From NCBI RefSeq assembly GCF_000426345.1, contig NZ_AUFE01000004.1, positions 62,001-126,000 on the forward strand: a stretch of DNA of 64,000 nt, given 5' to 3'. The stretch comes from Cupriavidus phytohabitans. Its GTDB lineage: Bacteria > Pseudomonadota > Gammaproteobacteria > Burkholderiales > Burkholderiaceae. Of this stretch, positions 34,560 to 44,769 are shown in pieces (position 1 is the first letter of the stretch; each line of letters starts with the position of its first letter). The position numbers were made by a program, and so were the translations under genes. Below the pieces are notes generated by a model, which ran no database searches, was not told the origin of the DNA, and was given only the letters and a program-made list of their open reading frames with translations.

Positions 34560-35567
34560 ATGAAACCAACCCTGAAGAAGATCGGCTCGCAGGTGATCGT
34601 TCTGACCGGCGCCACCAGCGGCGTGGGACTGGTCACCGCGCGCAAGGCCGCCGCGCGGGGTGCGCGGCTGGTGCTTGTGGCGCGCAGCGATGATTCGCTG
34701 CACAAGCTGGCCGAAGAGCTGCGCGAGCAGGGCGCCGAAGTCATCACTGTCACCGCCGATGTGGGCCGGCACGAAGACGTCGCCAAGGTCGCGCATGCCG
34801 CGATCGAGCGCTTCGGCGGCTTCGACACATGGATCAATAACGCCGGCGTGACGATCTTCGGCCGCCACGGCGACGTGCCGCTGGAAGACCAGCGGCGCCT
34901 GTTCGACACCAACTACTGGGGCACGGTCCACGGCTCGCTGGCGGCAGCCGCGCACCTGCGCGAATGCGGCGGCGCCATCATCAACATGGGCAGCGAGGCC
35001 TGCGACGGACCGCTGCCGCTGCAGAGCGCGTACGTGGCTTCGCAGCATGCGATCAAGGGCTTTACCGATTCGCTGCGGCTGGAACTGGAACAGGAACAGG
35101 CGCCGGTCAGCATCACGCTGATCAAGCCCGCCGGCCTGGAAACGCCGCTGGCCATGCATGCCAAGAACTTCCTCGACGTCGAGCCGCGCCTGCCGCCGCC
35201 GCTGTACGATCCGGCGCTGGCCGCCGATGCGATCCTGTTCGCCGCCGAGAACCCGCGCCGCGATCTCTTCGTCGGCGGCGCGGCCAAGGCCTTCTCCGCC
35301 GCGGCGTACCACACGCCGCATGCCTTTGACCGGTTCATGCGCCGCTTCATGGGCCGTGCGCAGCAGACGCGCCACCCGGCGGGCCCGCTCGAGGACAACA
35401 CGCTGTACGGCAGCGGCAGCGGGCTCCAGGAGCGCAGCGGCACGCGGACCGCGCTCCGGTCGTGCCCCTATACGACCACGGCACGGCATCCGGTACTGGC
35501 CACCGCACTGGTGGTCGGCGCGTCCGCCGCGTTGGCGGCGGTGGTGCAGATGCGCCGGGGGCGCTGA
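34560..35567 (+). CDS. SDR-family oxidoreductase with C-terminal membrane segment
   Basis: A 335-residue short-chain dehydrogenase/reductase. The cofactor loop TGATSGVG is near residue 19, the NNAGVT motif near 98 and the serine block NMGSEACDG near 143. The active-site motif is changed: Tyr158 is followed by VASQ, so the catalytic Lys (YxxxK) is Gln162. A hydrophobic C-terminal stretch (ATALVVGASAALAAVVQM) could anchor it in the membrane. The ATG at 34560 follows GAGGAGGAAG. It is divergent from ligD and could be catalytically impaired. Confidence 0.85.
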   Translation: MKPTLKKIGSQVIVLTGATSGVGLVTARKAAARGARLVLVARSDDSLHKLAEELREQGAEVITVTADVGRHEDVAKVAHAAIERFGGFDTWINNAGVTIFGRHGDVPLEDQRRLFDTNYWGTVHGSLAAAAHLRECGGAIINMGSEACDGPLPLQSAYVASQHAIKGFTDSLRLELEQEQAPVSITLIKPAGLETPLAMHAKNFLDVEPRLPPPLYDPALAADAILFAAENPRRDLFVGGAAKAFSAAAYHTPHAFDRFMRRFMGRAQQTRHPAGPLEDNTLYGSGSGLQERSGTRTALRSCPYTTTARHPVLATALVVGASAALAAVVQMRRGR

Positions 35568-35779
35568 CGCTAGCTCTGCGGCCTGTCACGGCCACACCGG
35601 CAAGCAGACGCGCGTGACGTGCGCTGCGGTCGCGATGGATGCCACGAAGACCTATCATGGTTTGGATGCCCGCCCACTGGCGGGCATTTGGCCGTGCAGT
35701 ACGCGTACCGCATGCCGGACGCCGCATCCGTCGTACTAACGGCTTGCCATGTTCGTCCACTACCACATAGGGTTTGTCC

Positions 35780-37723
35780 ATGTCGGAGCCGCAAGCGGCA
35801 AAAAGTGCCCGCGCGCCACATCTGGCAGAGGCGGGAGGCGTCCTCGTCAGGCAAGCCGGCCAGCCCATCGCTGAGCAATACCGGCGCATGCTGGACGCGC
35901 TCGAGGACGCGGCGGTGTTCGAAACCGATGCAGAGGGCCTCATCGTGGCATGGCCCGACGCCGCGCAGCGCGTATTCGGCTACCGCGCCGAAGACATCGC
36001 CGGCCGCCATTTCTCCTGCCTGCACCGCGCCGACGATGTCGCCGCCGGCTTGCCGCTGCAGTGGCAGCAGGCCGCGGCGCGGGCCGGCAGCGCGCGCGAC
36101 CGGGGCTGGCGCGTGCGCCGCGACGGCAGCCAGTTGCAGGCCGCCTGTGTCATGCATGCGAGCGCCGGTGGCTTCGTGGTGGCTTGCCGCGATATCACCG
36201 TGCAGGAAGCCGCGTCCGAGCACGCCCGCCTGGCCGAGTCGCGCCTGCAGCTGCTGGCCGACAACCTGCCCGGCACCGCGGTCTGCGAACTGGACCTGGA
36301 TGGCACCATCCGCAGCTGGAACGCCGGCGCGCAGGCCGTGACCGGATACGAGCCGGCCGACGCGATCGGCAAGCCGCTGGCGTTGCTGTACACCGGGCCG
36401 GATGCCGCGGCGGGGCGCGACCGCGCGGCGCTCGAAGCCGCGCGCGCCTGCGGACAGTGGGCCGGCGACGAGCGCCTGGCACGCCAGGATGGCGCGATCG
36501 TGCGCTGCCAGACCCGCATGGTGCTGGTGCGCGATGCCGCGGGCTGCCCGGCCGGGCTGCTCTGGACCGCGCGCGACATCAGCGACGCACTGCGCCTGGA
36601 GCTGCTCGAATCGGGCAACCGGCGCCTGCAGTCCTTCCTTGGCATCCTCGGGCACGAACTGCGCAACCCGCTGGCGCCGGTGCGCAATGCGGTCGAGGTG
36701 ATCGCGCTGACGCCGGACGCCGGTGCCCGCATCCGGCATTGCGCCGCGATCATCGAGCGGCAGCTGCGCCAGCTCGAGCGGCTGGTCAACGACCTGCTCG
36801 ATGTCGGCCGCGTGACCGCGGGCAAGATGAGGATGGAGCTGACGCCGACCTCCTACAACGACGTGGTCAGCACCAGCCTGGAGGCAATCCGCCCGGTGCT
36901 CGATGCCGCCGGCCAGCAACTGGTGGCGGAGCTGCCCGCGGCGTCGCCCTACGTGCGCGCTGACGCCAACCGGCTCGGACAGGTGCTGCTGAACCTGCTC
37001 AGCAATGCCACCAAGTACACTCCGCGCGGCGGCACTGTCAGCGTGCGGGTCCACGTCGAGCCGGCACGCGTGGTGACACTCATCTCCGATACCGGCCGTG
37101 GCCTGCCGCCGGCGGCGCTGGACCGGATCTTCAACCTGTTCTCGCAGGAAGCCGAGGCCGGCAGCCGCAGCGGGCTCGGCGTCGGGCTGGCGCTGGCCAA
37201 GGCCGTGGTCGAAGCGCACGGCGGCGCGATCCAGGCCGACAGCGCCGGGCCCGGCCAGGGCAGTACCTTCACCGTGATCCTGCCGCGCGCCGGCGCGCCG
37301 CGCCGCGAAGCAGCCGCGCCGGCATCGGGAACGCCCCCGCGGCGGCGCGTGCTGGTGGTCGACGACAATGCAGATTCCGCCGACAGCATGGCCGAACTGC
37401 TGAACATGCTAGGCCACGACGCGCGCGCGGCCTATGGCGGCCATCAGGCGCTGGCGCTTGCCGGCAGCTTCCGCCCGGACTGCGTGCTGCTGGATCTGGA
37501 GATGCCCGACATGTCGGGCTATGAAGTCCTGCAGGCGCTGCGCCAGACCTGCGCCGCGGAGGTGCGCTTCCTGGCGCTGACCGGGCGCGGCACCCCGGAG
37601 GACCATCGGCGCAGCGAGATGGCCGGCTTCCATGGGCACCTGACCAAGCCGCTGGCGATCGATGCGCTGTTGCGCGCGCTGGCCGATCCGACCGGCGCGC
37701 CGCGGTCTCAGAGCGAGCGGTAA
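35780..37723 (+). CDS. PAS-containing hybrid histidine kinase/response regulator
   Basis: A 647-residue soluble kinase. Two PAS domains (about 35-150 and 155-275), HisKA with the phospho-His in [19 protein letters not shown] near residue 290, HATPase (N-box [14 protein letters not shown]1 ISDTGRGL, G2 [15 protein letters not shown]) and a C-terminal receiver with acceptor Asp in [12 protein letters not shown] and Lys in HLTKPL. The kinase half resembles the one at 28636. The ATG at 35780 is chosen; a TTG two codons earlier is unlikely. It converges with a sigma-54 activator gene, overlapping by 16 bases; a partner regulator cannot be assigned. Confidence 0.9.
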   Translation: MSEPQAAKSARAPHLAEAGGVLVRQAGQPIAEQYRRMLDALEDAAVFETDAEGLIVAWPDAAQRVFGYRAEDIAGRHFSCLHRADDVAAGLPLQWQQAAARAGSARDRGWRVRRDGSQLQAACVMHASAGGFVVACRDITVQEAASEHARLAESRLQLLADNLPGTAVCELDLDGTIRSWNAGAQAVTGYEPADAIGKPLALLYTGPDAAAGRDRAALEAARACGQWAGDERLARQDGAIVRCQTRMVLVRDAAGCPAGLLWTARDISDALRLELLESGNRRLQSFLGILGHELRNPLAPVRNAVEVIALTPDAGARIRHCAAIIERQLRQLERLVNDLLDVGRVTAGKMRMELTPTSYNDVVSTSLEAIRPVLDAAGQQLVAELPAASPYVRADANRLGQVLLNLLSNATKYTPRGGTVSVRVHVEPARVVTLISDTGRGLPPAALDRIFNLFSQEAEAGSRSGLGVGLALAKAVVEAHGGAIQADSAGPGQGSTFTVILPRAGAPRREAAAPASGTPPRRRVLVVDDNADSADSMAELLNMLGHDARAAYGGHQALALAGSFRPDCVLLDLEMPDMSGYEVLQALRQTCAAEVRFLALTGRGTPEDHRRSEMAGFHGHLTKPLAIDALLRALADPTGAPRSQSER

Positions 37724-38760
37724 GCGTCCAGCCGGTTGTACAGCGTTTTCAGGCTGATGCCGAGGGCGCGCGCCGCCTGGCGCTTGTCGCCGTCGAAGCG
37801 CGCCAGCGTGGCCATGATGATCTCGCGCTGGGTATCGGCCAGCGTGGTGCCCACGCGCACGTTGACCACGCCATCCACCGTGGTGGGCCGCGGCGGCTGC
37901 GTGGCCAGGTTGGGATTGCCGATCTCCACCACCTTGTCGGCGAGGATAAAGGCGCGGTAGACCGCGTTCTTCAGTTCGCGCACGTTGCCCGGCCAGTCAT
38001 AGCGCACCAGCCGGTCGAGGGACGCGGCCGAGAAGGCCTTGTCGCTGTGTTCCATCGCATTGTATTCGGCGAGGAAGTGCCGCGCCAGCGGCACGATATC
38101 GTCCGGGCGCTCGCGCAGCGGCGGGATATGCAGCGGAAACACGGCCAGCCGGTACAGCAGGTCTTCGCGCAGCTGGCCGGTGCGCACAGCGTCGACCGGG
38201 TCGCGGTTGGTCGCGGCCAGGATGCGCACGTCGGTGACGATCAGCGTATCGCCGCCGACGCGGTGGAAGGTGCGGCTTTCCAGAACCCGCAACAATTTGA
38301 TCTGCATCTCGAGTGGCATTTCGGTGACTTCGTCCAGGAACAGGGTGCCGCCCTGCGCCTGCTCGAAGTACCCCGCCTTCTGCTCGATCGCGCCGGTAAA
38401 ACCGCCTTTCTCGTGCCCGAACAGCTCCGACTCGATCAGCGTCGGCTGGATCGCGCCGCAATTGACGGCGATGAAGGGGCCGTTGCGCCGCGCGCTGCGC
38501 TCATGCACGGCGCGCGCCACCACTTCCTTGCCCGAGCCGCTTTCCCCCACTGCCAGCATGGTGACATCGGTCGGCGCCACCCGCTCCACCTGGGCCATCA
38601 GGCGCTGCATGGCCGGCGCGGTGCTTTCCCACAGCAGCGAGACCTGCGAGGGCACGGCACGGCGCGGCGCGCCTTCACCGGGCGCAGGGGAAAACGGGGC
38701 CTGGCGGGGTGAGGCGGTGACGGCGGCGCTGCGCCGGGGAGGCGTGGTGGTCACTGGCAC
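37708..38760 (-). CDS. sigma-54-dependent activator without a sensor domain
   Basis: A 350-residue bacterial enhancer-binding protein. The AAA+ core (about 45-270) has Walker A GESGSGKE, the sigma-54 contact loop as GGFTGA (consensus GAFTGA), Walker [14 protein letters not shown] and the R-finger region. A Fis-type HTH closes the protein ([20 protein letters not shown]). Only a 40-residue disordered N-terminus precedes the core, so there is no receiver or GAF domain; control must come through expression or partners. It appears to start with GTG at 38760 and is divergent from the sigma-54 response regulator at 39117. Confidence 0.9.
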   Translation of the reverse strand: MPVTTTPPRRSAAVTASPRQAPFSPAPGEGAPRRAVPSQVSLLWESTAPAMQRLMAQVERVAPTDVTMLAVGESGSGKEVVARAVHERSARRNGPFIAVNCGAIQPTLIESELFGHEKGGFTGAIEQKAGYFEQAQGGTLFLDEVTEMPLEMQIKLLRVLESRTFHRVGGDTLIVTDVRILAATNRDPVDAVRTGQLREDLLYRLAVFPLHIPPLRERPDDIVPLARHFLAEYNAMEHSDKAFSAASLDRLVRYDWPGNVRELKNAVYRAFILADKVVEIGNPNLATQPPRPTTVDGVVNVRVGTTLADTQREIIMATLARFDGDKRQAARALGISLKTLYNRLDAYRSL

Positions 38761-39116
38761 GATCGAAGGCAGGGCTTGGCGAGCTTGTCGTGTGAGGGTG
38801 GGAAGTTCCTATGCTAGCCTTTGCCACGGGGCCTTGCCATAGCCGCGCGGTCCTGCGCGGAAAGTTCCGACACCTGTGTCAGACAGACACCGGCAACCAC
38901 GGCGCCAGGCCCCGCTTAGACTTGCATTACGCAGTGGACTGGCAGTACGCAGCCGGAACCGTGCCGCCCCTGTCCTGAACTGCCCGGCATGCCTGCCTGG
39001 CCGCGCTTCGCATGGCGCGCGGCGGCGGCTGCGGTACCTGGCGCCGGGCGGGCAATCGGGGCAGGCGTCTTTGCCGGTTCCGCAGGAGTTTCCATTAAGT
39101 CTCACTGACGGATCGT
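38761..39116. other. divergent region between two sigma-54 activators
   Basis: A 356-base non-coding gap. It holds the GACAC half-site cluster (38869-38891). I looked for a -24/-12 promoter (TGGC-N8-TTGC) in both directions and found no convincing match. Confidence 0.5.
38869..38891. promoter_or_regulatory. cluster of GACAC half-sites, candidate activator site
   Basis: GACAC (38869-38873), GTGTC (38876-38880) and GACAC (38886-38890): alternating orientation half-sites in 22 bases. It lies between the two divergent activator genes, the usual place for self-regulation by a Fis-HTH dimer. Inference from symmetry only. Confidence 0.45.
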
Positions 39117-40517
39117 ATGCCCCACATCCTGATTGTTGATGACGATGAGAACGCATGTGCCGCGCTGGCGGAGATCGTCGCCATGGAAGGTTTCACTTCC
39201 GCCACCGCCGGCAGCCTGCGCGAAGCCCGGCTGCAGTTCGGCTGGCACATGCCTGACGCGATTGTCGCCGACCTGCGCCTGCCCGACGGCAACGGCATGG
39301 AGCTGTTCGACGAGGTCGGCGCCTCCGGCGTGGAAGTGATCCTGACCACCGGCTATGCCAGCGTCGAAAGCGCGGTCGAGGCGCTGCGCGCCGGCGCTAC
39401 CGACTACCTGGTCAAGCCGATCAACGTGGCGCGGCTGCAGACCGTGCTCAAGCGCCTGGCCACCACCGGCGAGCTGCGCGCCGAAATCCATTCGCTGCGC
39501 GGCGAACTGCGCCGCTACGGCCGCTTTGGCCGGCTGATGGGCAGTTCGGAAGTGATGCAGGCGGTCTATGACCAGCTCGCGCGCGTGGCGCCCACCGAGG
39601 CCACGGTGCTGCTGATCGGCGAAAGCGGCACCGGCAAGGAGCTGGCCGCGCAGACCGTGCATGAGCTGTCATCGCGGCGCCGCCAGCCCTTCCTCGCGGT
39701 CAATTGCGGCGCGATCTCACCCACGCTGATCGAGAGCGAGATGTTCGGCCACGAGCGCGGCAGCTTTACCGGCGCCGACCGCCAGCACAAGGGCTACTTC
39801 GAGCGCGCCGACGGCGGCACGCTGTTCCTCGACGAAATCACCGAGATGCCGGCCGAGTTGCAGGTCAAGCTGCTGCGCGTGCTGGAAACCGGCACCTTCA
39901 TGCGCGTGGGCACCAACCGCGAATGCCATGCCGACGTGCGCGTGCTGGCCGCCACCAACCGCAACCCGGAAGAGGCCGTGGCCGACGGCAAGCTGCGCGC
40001 CGACCTGTTCCACCGCCTCAATGTGTTCCCGGTGGAACTGCCGCCGCTGCGTGCGCGCGGCGACGACGTGATCCAGATCGCCAACCTGATGCTGGACCAG
40101 CTCAATGGCGAGCAGGGCACACAGCGGCGCTTCGCCCCCAGCGTGCTCGACAGCCTGCGCCTGCATGCCTGGCCGGGCAATGTGCGCGAGCTGCGCAATT
40201 TCGTGCAGCGCGCTTTTATCATGGCCGACGAGGACCTCATCACCGAGGTGCAGGTGCCGCTGCAGGTGGCGGCCACGCAGGCCCCCGGCGCGGCGGTGGT
40301 ATCGGTGCCGGTGGGCATGTCGCTGGCCGACGCCGACCGCCAGCTGATCTTCGCCACGCTGGAGCAGTGCGCCGGCGTCAAGAAGCATGCCGCCGAGATC
40401 CTTGGTATCAGCTTGAAGACTTTGTACAACCGGCTGGAAGATTATGCCGCCCGCGGGGAGCTGCCCGAGTGGCTGCGCGCCTCGCGCAACGACACGGGAT
40501 CGTCCGCGACCGGTTGA
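39117..40517 (+). CDS. NtrC-type sigma-54 response regulator
   Basis: A 466-residue response regulator. Receiver (1-120) with acidic pocket DDD at 8-10, acceptor Asp52 in [12 protein letters not shown] and Lys in YLVKPI; AAA+ core (about 140-370) with Walker A GESGTGKE, sigma-54 loop GSFTGA, Walker [14 protein letters not shown]; Fis HTH at 425-450 ([20 protein letters not shown]), almost the same recognition helix as the activator at 37708, so both may bind the same DNA. It is followed by the kinase-like gene at 40622 in the same direction. Confidence 0.92.
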   Translation: MPHILIVDDDENACAALAEIVAMEGFTSATAGSLREARLQFGWHMPDAIVADLRLPDGNGMELFDEVGASGVEVILTTGYASVESAVEALRAGATDYLVKPINVARLQTVLKRLATTGELRAEIHSLRGELRRYGRFGRLMGSSEVMQAVYDQLARVAPTEATVLLIGESGTGKELAAQTVHELSSRRRQPFLAVNCGAISPTLIESEMFGHERGSFTGADRQHKGYFERADGGTLFLDEITEMPAELQVKLLRVLETGTFMRVGTNRECHADVRVLAATNRNPEEAVADGKLRADLFHRLNVFPVELPPLRARGDDVIQIANLMLDQLNGEQGTQRRFAPSVLDSLRLHAWPGNVRELRNFVQRAFIMADEDLITEVQVPLQVAATQAPGAAVVSVPVGMSLADADRQLIFATLEQCAGVKKHAAEILGISLKTLYNRLEDYAARGELPEWLRASRNDTGSSATG

Positions 40518-40621
40518 CTGGCCGGGGATGCCATGCGGGCCGGCCTCCCAGCGCTGCGTGCAGCACGTTTCTTGCTTCCAGGCCAAGCAGCCAACCTGGC
40601 CGACCAGACGCCAATCCGACC

Positions 40622-41455
40622 ATGATGCAACCGCAGCCGCCGTCCAGCCAGCCGGACGTTCCTGACGATCATTCCGCGGACGTGGCCGCCGGCGCGGATT
40701 CCGCCGACGCGGCCGTGGTGCGCGCGGTGCAGGAAGTCAGTACGCTGATCGAGCAGTCTGCTCATGACCTGCGCTCATCGCTCAATGCCATCCAGAGCTG
40801 GGCCTACGTGCTGGACCGCGCTTTCGATACGGCGCCGGCGCCGGCGCAGCGGGCGCTCGACGGGATTCGCGCCGGCACCCAGCAGCAGCTGGCGCTGATC
40901 GAGGAAATGGAGGAATCGGTGCGCCTGCTGGCCGACGAGCGCGCGCCGAGCTGGCAGCGCGTCGACCTGCTCGATGCCGCGACGCAGGCCATTGCCGACC
41001 GCCGCCCGGCCGCCGAGGCGCGAGGGGTGCTGCTGGCCCCCGTCACCACCGACGGCGCGGGTGATGGCGCGTATGGCATCGACGCCGATGCGACCCGCCT
41101 CAGCCCGTTGCTGCGGCACCTGCTGGTGCACTGCATCTGGCGCGCGCCCGCGGGGGGCTCGGTGGCATTGCATCTGTTCGGCGAGCCCGCCCACGTGAAG
41201 CTGCGCATCACCGAGAGCCCGCCGCTGGACCAGCAGCGCAGCGCGAGCCGGCTGGCGGCGCTGACCGACTTCTTCGGCCGCCGCGCCGCGGCCGATGGTG
41301 CCACACAGGCGCGGCAGAGCACCGCGCTGCTGCTCACGCGGCGCATGGTCGAGATGCATGGCGCCATGCTCAGCGCCGAAAGCGACGGCTGCCAAACGGA
41401 CAAGGTCAGCGTCTGCATCGCCGTCAGGTTCCCGCGCCAGCCACGAATGGCGTGA
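40622..41455 (+). CDS. degenerate histidine-kinase-like protein
   Basis: A 277-residue soluble protein. A HisKA-like helix is clear (IEQSAHDLRSSLNAIQSWAY, His near residue 48) and a HATPase-like fold follows, but the ATP-binding boxes are eroded: the N-box reads LRHLLVHCIWRAP instead of an Asn motif, the G1 position reads RITESPPLD without DxGxG, and no G2 loop is seen. It may act as a phosphatase, a phosphotransfer dimer or a binding partner rather than a kinase. It follows the sigma-54 response regulator by 104 bases and could modulate it. Confidence 0.75.
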   Translation: MMQPQPPSSQPDVPDDHSADVAAGADSADAAVVRAVQEVSTLIEQSAHDLRSSLNAIQSWAYVLDRAFDTAPAPAQRALDGIRAGTQQQLALIEEMEESVRLLADERAPSWQRVDLLDAATQAIADRRPAAEARGVLLAPVTTDGAGDGAYGIDADATRLSPLLRHLLVHCIWRAPAGGSVALHLFGEPAHVKLRITESPPLDQQRSASRLAALTDFFGRRAAADGATQARQSTALLLTRRMVEMHGAMLSAESDGCQTDKVSVCIAVRFPRQPRMA

Positions 41456-41579
41456 CAGCGCGATTGCGCGCGCCTTCCATCCTTTGCTTGACGATGTAGT
41501 TTTTACCGGCATGTCCGGCGCGGCGCGCATTGGCCGGGCGCCGGCGGCGCGCCCAGCGTGGCGCTCGGCGGGCAGGTAG

Positions 41580-42287
<708 letters not shown>

Positions 42288-42330
42288 CGTAGCCGATGCG
42301 CGATTCCGATCAACAAGAAATGGAGCCAGC

Positions 42331-42936
42331 ATGACCGCTATCGTCGCAGGTCGATTCGATAGTTTCAGTACCGCCGAATCCGTCGCCAGCCGCCTCAAGG
42401 CACGCGGTTTCGCGGACCAGGACCTCAGCTTGTTCTACGTCAATCCGCCCGGGCAGCACGCCGCTTACGCGGTGGGTGGAGACCACGCAGCCGATGCCGG
42501 CGCGCGCAAGTCCGGCGCCGGTGCCATTGCCGGCGTGGTGATCGGCGCCGCGGCGGGCGCTGCCGTGGGCGCGATGCTGGTGTCGGCGCTCTCAGCCGTG
42601 CCGCCGTTGTCGATCCTTGTGCTGGTCTTTGCCGTGGGCCTGGGCGCGTACCTCGGCTCGCTCGCGGGCGCGCTGGCGCTGGCGCGCGATGGGCGCCGCG
42701 ATCCGGTGACCGGCCAGCCGCCGGTGCGCAATGCCGGCGTGCTGCTGGCCGCGCGCGTTCCCAGCGGCGATACCGCCGCGGTGGCGGACCTGCTGCGCCA
42801 GGAAGGCGCCAAGGACGTGGAGCGCGCCGACGGGCAATGGCTCGACGGCCGCTGGATGGATTTCGACCCGCTGGTGCCGCCGGTGCCGGCGGACGCGCGC
42901 CGCCAGGCACGGGGCATCCGGCCCCGCACCGAATGA
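42331..42936 (+). CDS. YflT-like general stress domain membrane protein
   Basis: A 201-residue protein. The N-terminus (IVAGRFDSFSTAESVASRLK) matches the heat-induced stress (YflT/GsiB-neighbour 17M) domain, which looks like a flavin- or metal-free alpha/beta fold of unknown action. A Gly/Ala-rich membrane hairpin follows (GAIAGVVIGAAAGAAVGAML, LSILVLVFAVGLGAYLG) and the C-terminal part repeats an RFDS-like half (VLLAARVPSGDTAAVADLLR, ERADGQWLDGRWMDFDPL). A paralog lacking the membrane part is at 51040. Strong upstream GGAG. Confidence 0.8.
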   Translation: MTAIVAGRFDSFSTAESVASRLKARGFADQDLSLFYVNPPGQHAAYAVGGDHAADAGARKSGAGAIAGVVIGAAAGAAVGAMLVSALSAVPPLSILVLVFAVGLGAYLGSLAGALALARDGRRDPVTGQPPVRNAGVLLAARVPSGDTAAVADLLRQEGAKDVERADGQWLDGRWMDFDPLVPPVPADARRQARGIRPRTE

Positions 42937-42975
42937 CTTCCTGCAGCGACTTGTTAACCCAAAACGGAGGTGTCC

Positions 42976-43434
42976 ATGACCCCAGTCCAACCTGAATCCC
43001 CCGGCGAACAGCCGCGCGGCGCATCGATCGTCGGCGGCATCGACCGCGATTCCCCGGGCCCCGGCCCGTTCGTGATGGCCGCCGATACGCTCGAGGGCAA
43101 CAAGGTGGTCGACCCGGCGGGCGACGACATCGGAACCATCGACCACATCATGATCGATGTCCTTGGCGGCCGCGTTGCGTATGCGGTGCTGGCCATGGGC
43201 GGCTTCCTCGGCATCGGCGAGAAGCTCTTTGCATTGCCGTGGTCCGCGCTCACGCTCGACACGCGCCGCAAGTGCTTCGTGCTCGGCGTCGAGAAAGACC
43301 GGCTCAAGGCCGCGCCCGGGTTTGACAAGGACCACTGGCCGAGCATGGCCGATTCGCAGTGGGCTACCAGCATTCACCAGTACTACGGCATTTCGCCGTA
43401 TTGGGAAGCGGACCGCTACGATCCGTGGGGCTGA
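42976..43434 (+). CDS. PRC-barrel domain protein
   Basis: A 152-residue soluble protein with a PRC-barrel fold at residues 35-100 (AADTLEGNKVVDPAGDDIG, then IDHIMIDVLGGRVAYAVL and GEKLFALPWSAL). PRC-barrels occur in photosynthetic reaction centres and in RimM; stand-alone ones are often in stress clusters, with unknown roles. GGAGG is five bases before the ATG at 42976; the GTG two codons earlier overlaps it. It follows the YflT-like gene by 39 bases and is closed by a terminator. Confidence 0.88.
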   Translation: MTPVQPESPGEQPRGASIVGGIDRDSPGPGPFVMAADTLEGNKVVDPAGDDIGTIDHIMIDVLGGRVAYAVLAMGGFLGIGEKLFALPWSALTLDTRRKCFVLGVEKDRLKAAPGFDKDHWPSMADSQWATSIHQYYGISPYWEADRYDPWG

Positions 43435-43495
43435 GGCGGGCTGAAGCGGACTGAGCGAGGGAGACAGCGCCGTGAGCCAGTGAGCGATGAACGAG

Positions 43496-43527
43496 GCGCC
43501 GGATCCGATCCGGCGCTTCCATTTTTT
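43496..43527 (+). terminator. rho-independent terminator of the H1-like/YflT/PRC run
   Basis: GCGCCGGATC (43496-43505) and GATCCGGCGC (43507-43516) form a 10-bp perfect stem, with six T at 43522-43527. It ends the plus-strand run just before the convergent BON gene stop at 43533. Confidence 0.82.
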
Positions 43528-43532
43528 GGGAG

Positions 43533-43868
43533 TCAGACCTTGTGGTTGATCTGTCCGTACGGGCGCTGCGATGGGTCGGCTTGCATGCCGCTGTCTTCGG
43601 GCTGCGCCGGTGCCGCCTGTGGCCCTTCATGGCGCAGCGACAGCGCGTTGTGCACGCCGAGCACGCCGGCGCTGACGGCCGCGGCTTTCTCGATGCGCTG
43701 CGCGGTGTCGGCATCCTCCACGCAGCCCCGCACGGTGACCCGGCGATCCGCGACTTCGAGCGTCACGCCCTCGGGAAAGCGGCCGTCGAATGCCGCGGCG
43801 ATCTCGGCGCGCACTGCCACGCGCAGCGCTTCGTCGTCGTCGGATGGGGAAGGGGCGTTCTGGTTCAT
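43533..43868 (-). CDS. small BON-domain protein (cytoplasmic)
   Basis: A 111-residue protein without signal peptide. One BON domain spans residues 12-80 (LRVAVRAEIAAAFDGRFPEG, LEVADRRVTVRGCVEDADTA, then VSAGVLGVHNALSL), followed by a short Pro/Gln tail. GAGGAG seven bases upstream of the ATG at 43868 fixes the start; the frame to 44042 adds a Cys/Arg-rich segment that looks non-coding. It is one of three BON proteins in the region. Confidence 0.82.
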   Translation of the reverse strand: MNQNAPSPSDDDEALRVAVRAEIAAAFDGRFPEGVTLEVADRRVTVRGCVEDADTAQRIEKAAAVSAGVLGVHNALSLRHEGPQAAPAQPEDSGMQADPSQRPYGQINHKV

Positions 43869-44113
43869 TTCGGCTCCTCGACAGAAAAACCCTGTCCGGT
43901 GCAAGAACCATTCCCGCGCAAGCGGCCACCGGCATGCGCGCCGCACGCTGCAGGAACGCGAGTCGTGTGCCGCGGGCTGCCACGCAAGTGCTGCGCGCGT
44001 TGTAGGACTGCGCCCGCTGCACCTCGGCCCCATGCCCTCCATACGATGAAATCAGCATGCCACCGTGCCGGCGCACGGCGCGAACGAGCAAGGCGCAATC
44101 GAGGAGCGCAACG

Positions 44114-44686
44114 ATGAGCAAGTCCAGCCCGAACCTGCCGCGCGTCAATCATCCGCCAGCGTCTGGCAGGCGTGCCAGCATATTGCACGCATTTGACCGC
44201 TTCGCGGGTGGTGCCACGCGCCAGGCCGGCTCTCCCACTGCATTTGTGCTCGCGCTCGGCGTGGTGGCCGCCTGGGCCATCACCGGGCCTATGTTCGCGT
44301 TCTCCGAGACCTGGCAACTGGTCATCAACACCGGCACCACCATCGTCACCTTCCTGATGGTGTTCCTGATCCAGCAGAGCCAGAACAAGGACGCCGTCGC
44401 GGTTCACCTCAAGCTCAACGAGCTGCTGGCCTCGCACCGCGAAGCCAGCAACATGCTGGTCTCGATCGAAGACCTCGACGAGGAAGAGTTGCTGCAGCTG
44501 GCTACCTTCTACCGCCAGCTGGCCGAGCTGGCCGACAAGGAAAACGGGCTCAAGATGAGCCATTCGCTGGACGAGGCGCGCGAAAACCACGCGGCCAAGC
44601 AGAAGGCCCGCGCCTCGCGGCAGTACCGCCCGAAGGACGGCGGCAGCGGTGCCGATGCGCATGCCATTGCCGACGCCAGTCCATAA
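44114..44686 (+). CDS. low-affinity iron permease-family membrane protein
   Basis: A 190-residue protein of the family named after yeast Fet4-type low-affinity Fe(II) permease. Two membrane helices near residues 40-85 carry the family signature (SPTAFVLALGVVAAWAITGP, FAFSETWQLVINTGTTIVTF) and the loop MVFLIQQSQNKDAVAVHLKL, followed by a conserved acidic SNMLVSIEDLDEEEL. The tail is basic and disordered. Iron transport is not proven for bacterial members. GAGGAG upstream. It lies between stress genes with no obvious operon partner. Confidence 0.85.
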   Translation: MSKSSPNLPRVNHPPASGRRASILHAFDRFAGGATRQAGSPTAFVLALGVVAAWAITGPMFAFSETWQLVINTGTTIVTFLMVFLIQQSQNKDAVAVHLKLNELLASHREASNMLVSIEDLDEEELLQLATFYRQLAELADKENGLKMSHSLDEARENHAAKQKARASRQYRPKDGGSGADAHAIADASP

Positions 44687-44769
44687 GCCGCAGCACCGGG
44701 CCGCGGCACGCATGCCGCGGTAGCGTCAACTTGTCGCGCCAACCAGGTCATCGAGCAAGGAGCCACCCC

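Noticed and set aside
38761..39116. sigma-54 promoter in the divergent gap
   Set aside because: Candidate TGGCA elements exist, but none has GC at the correct -12 spacing.
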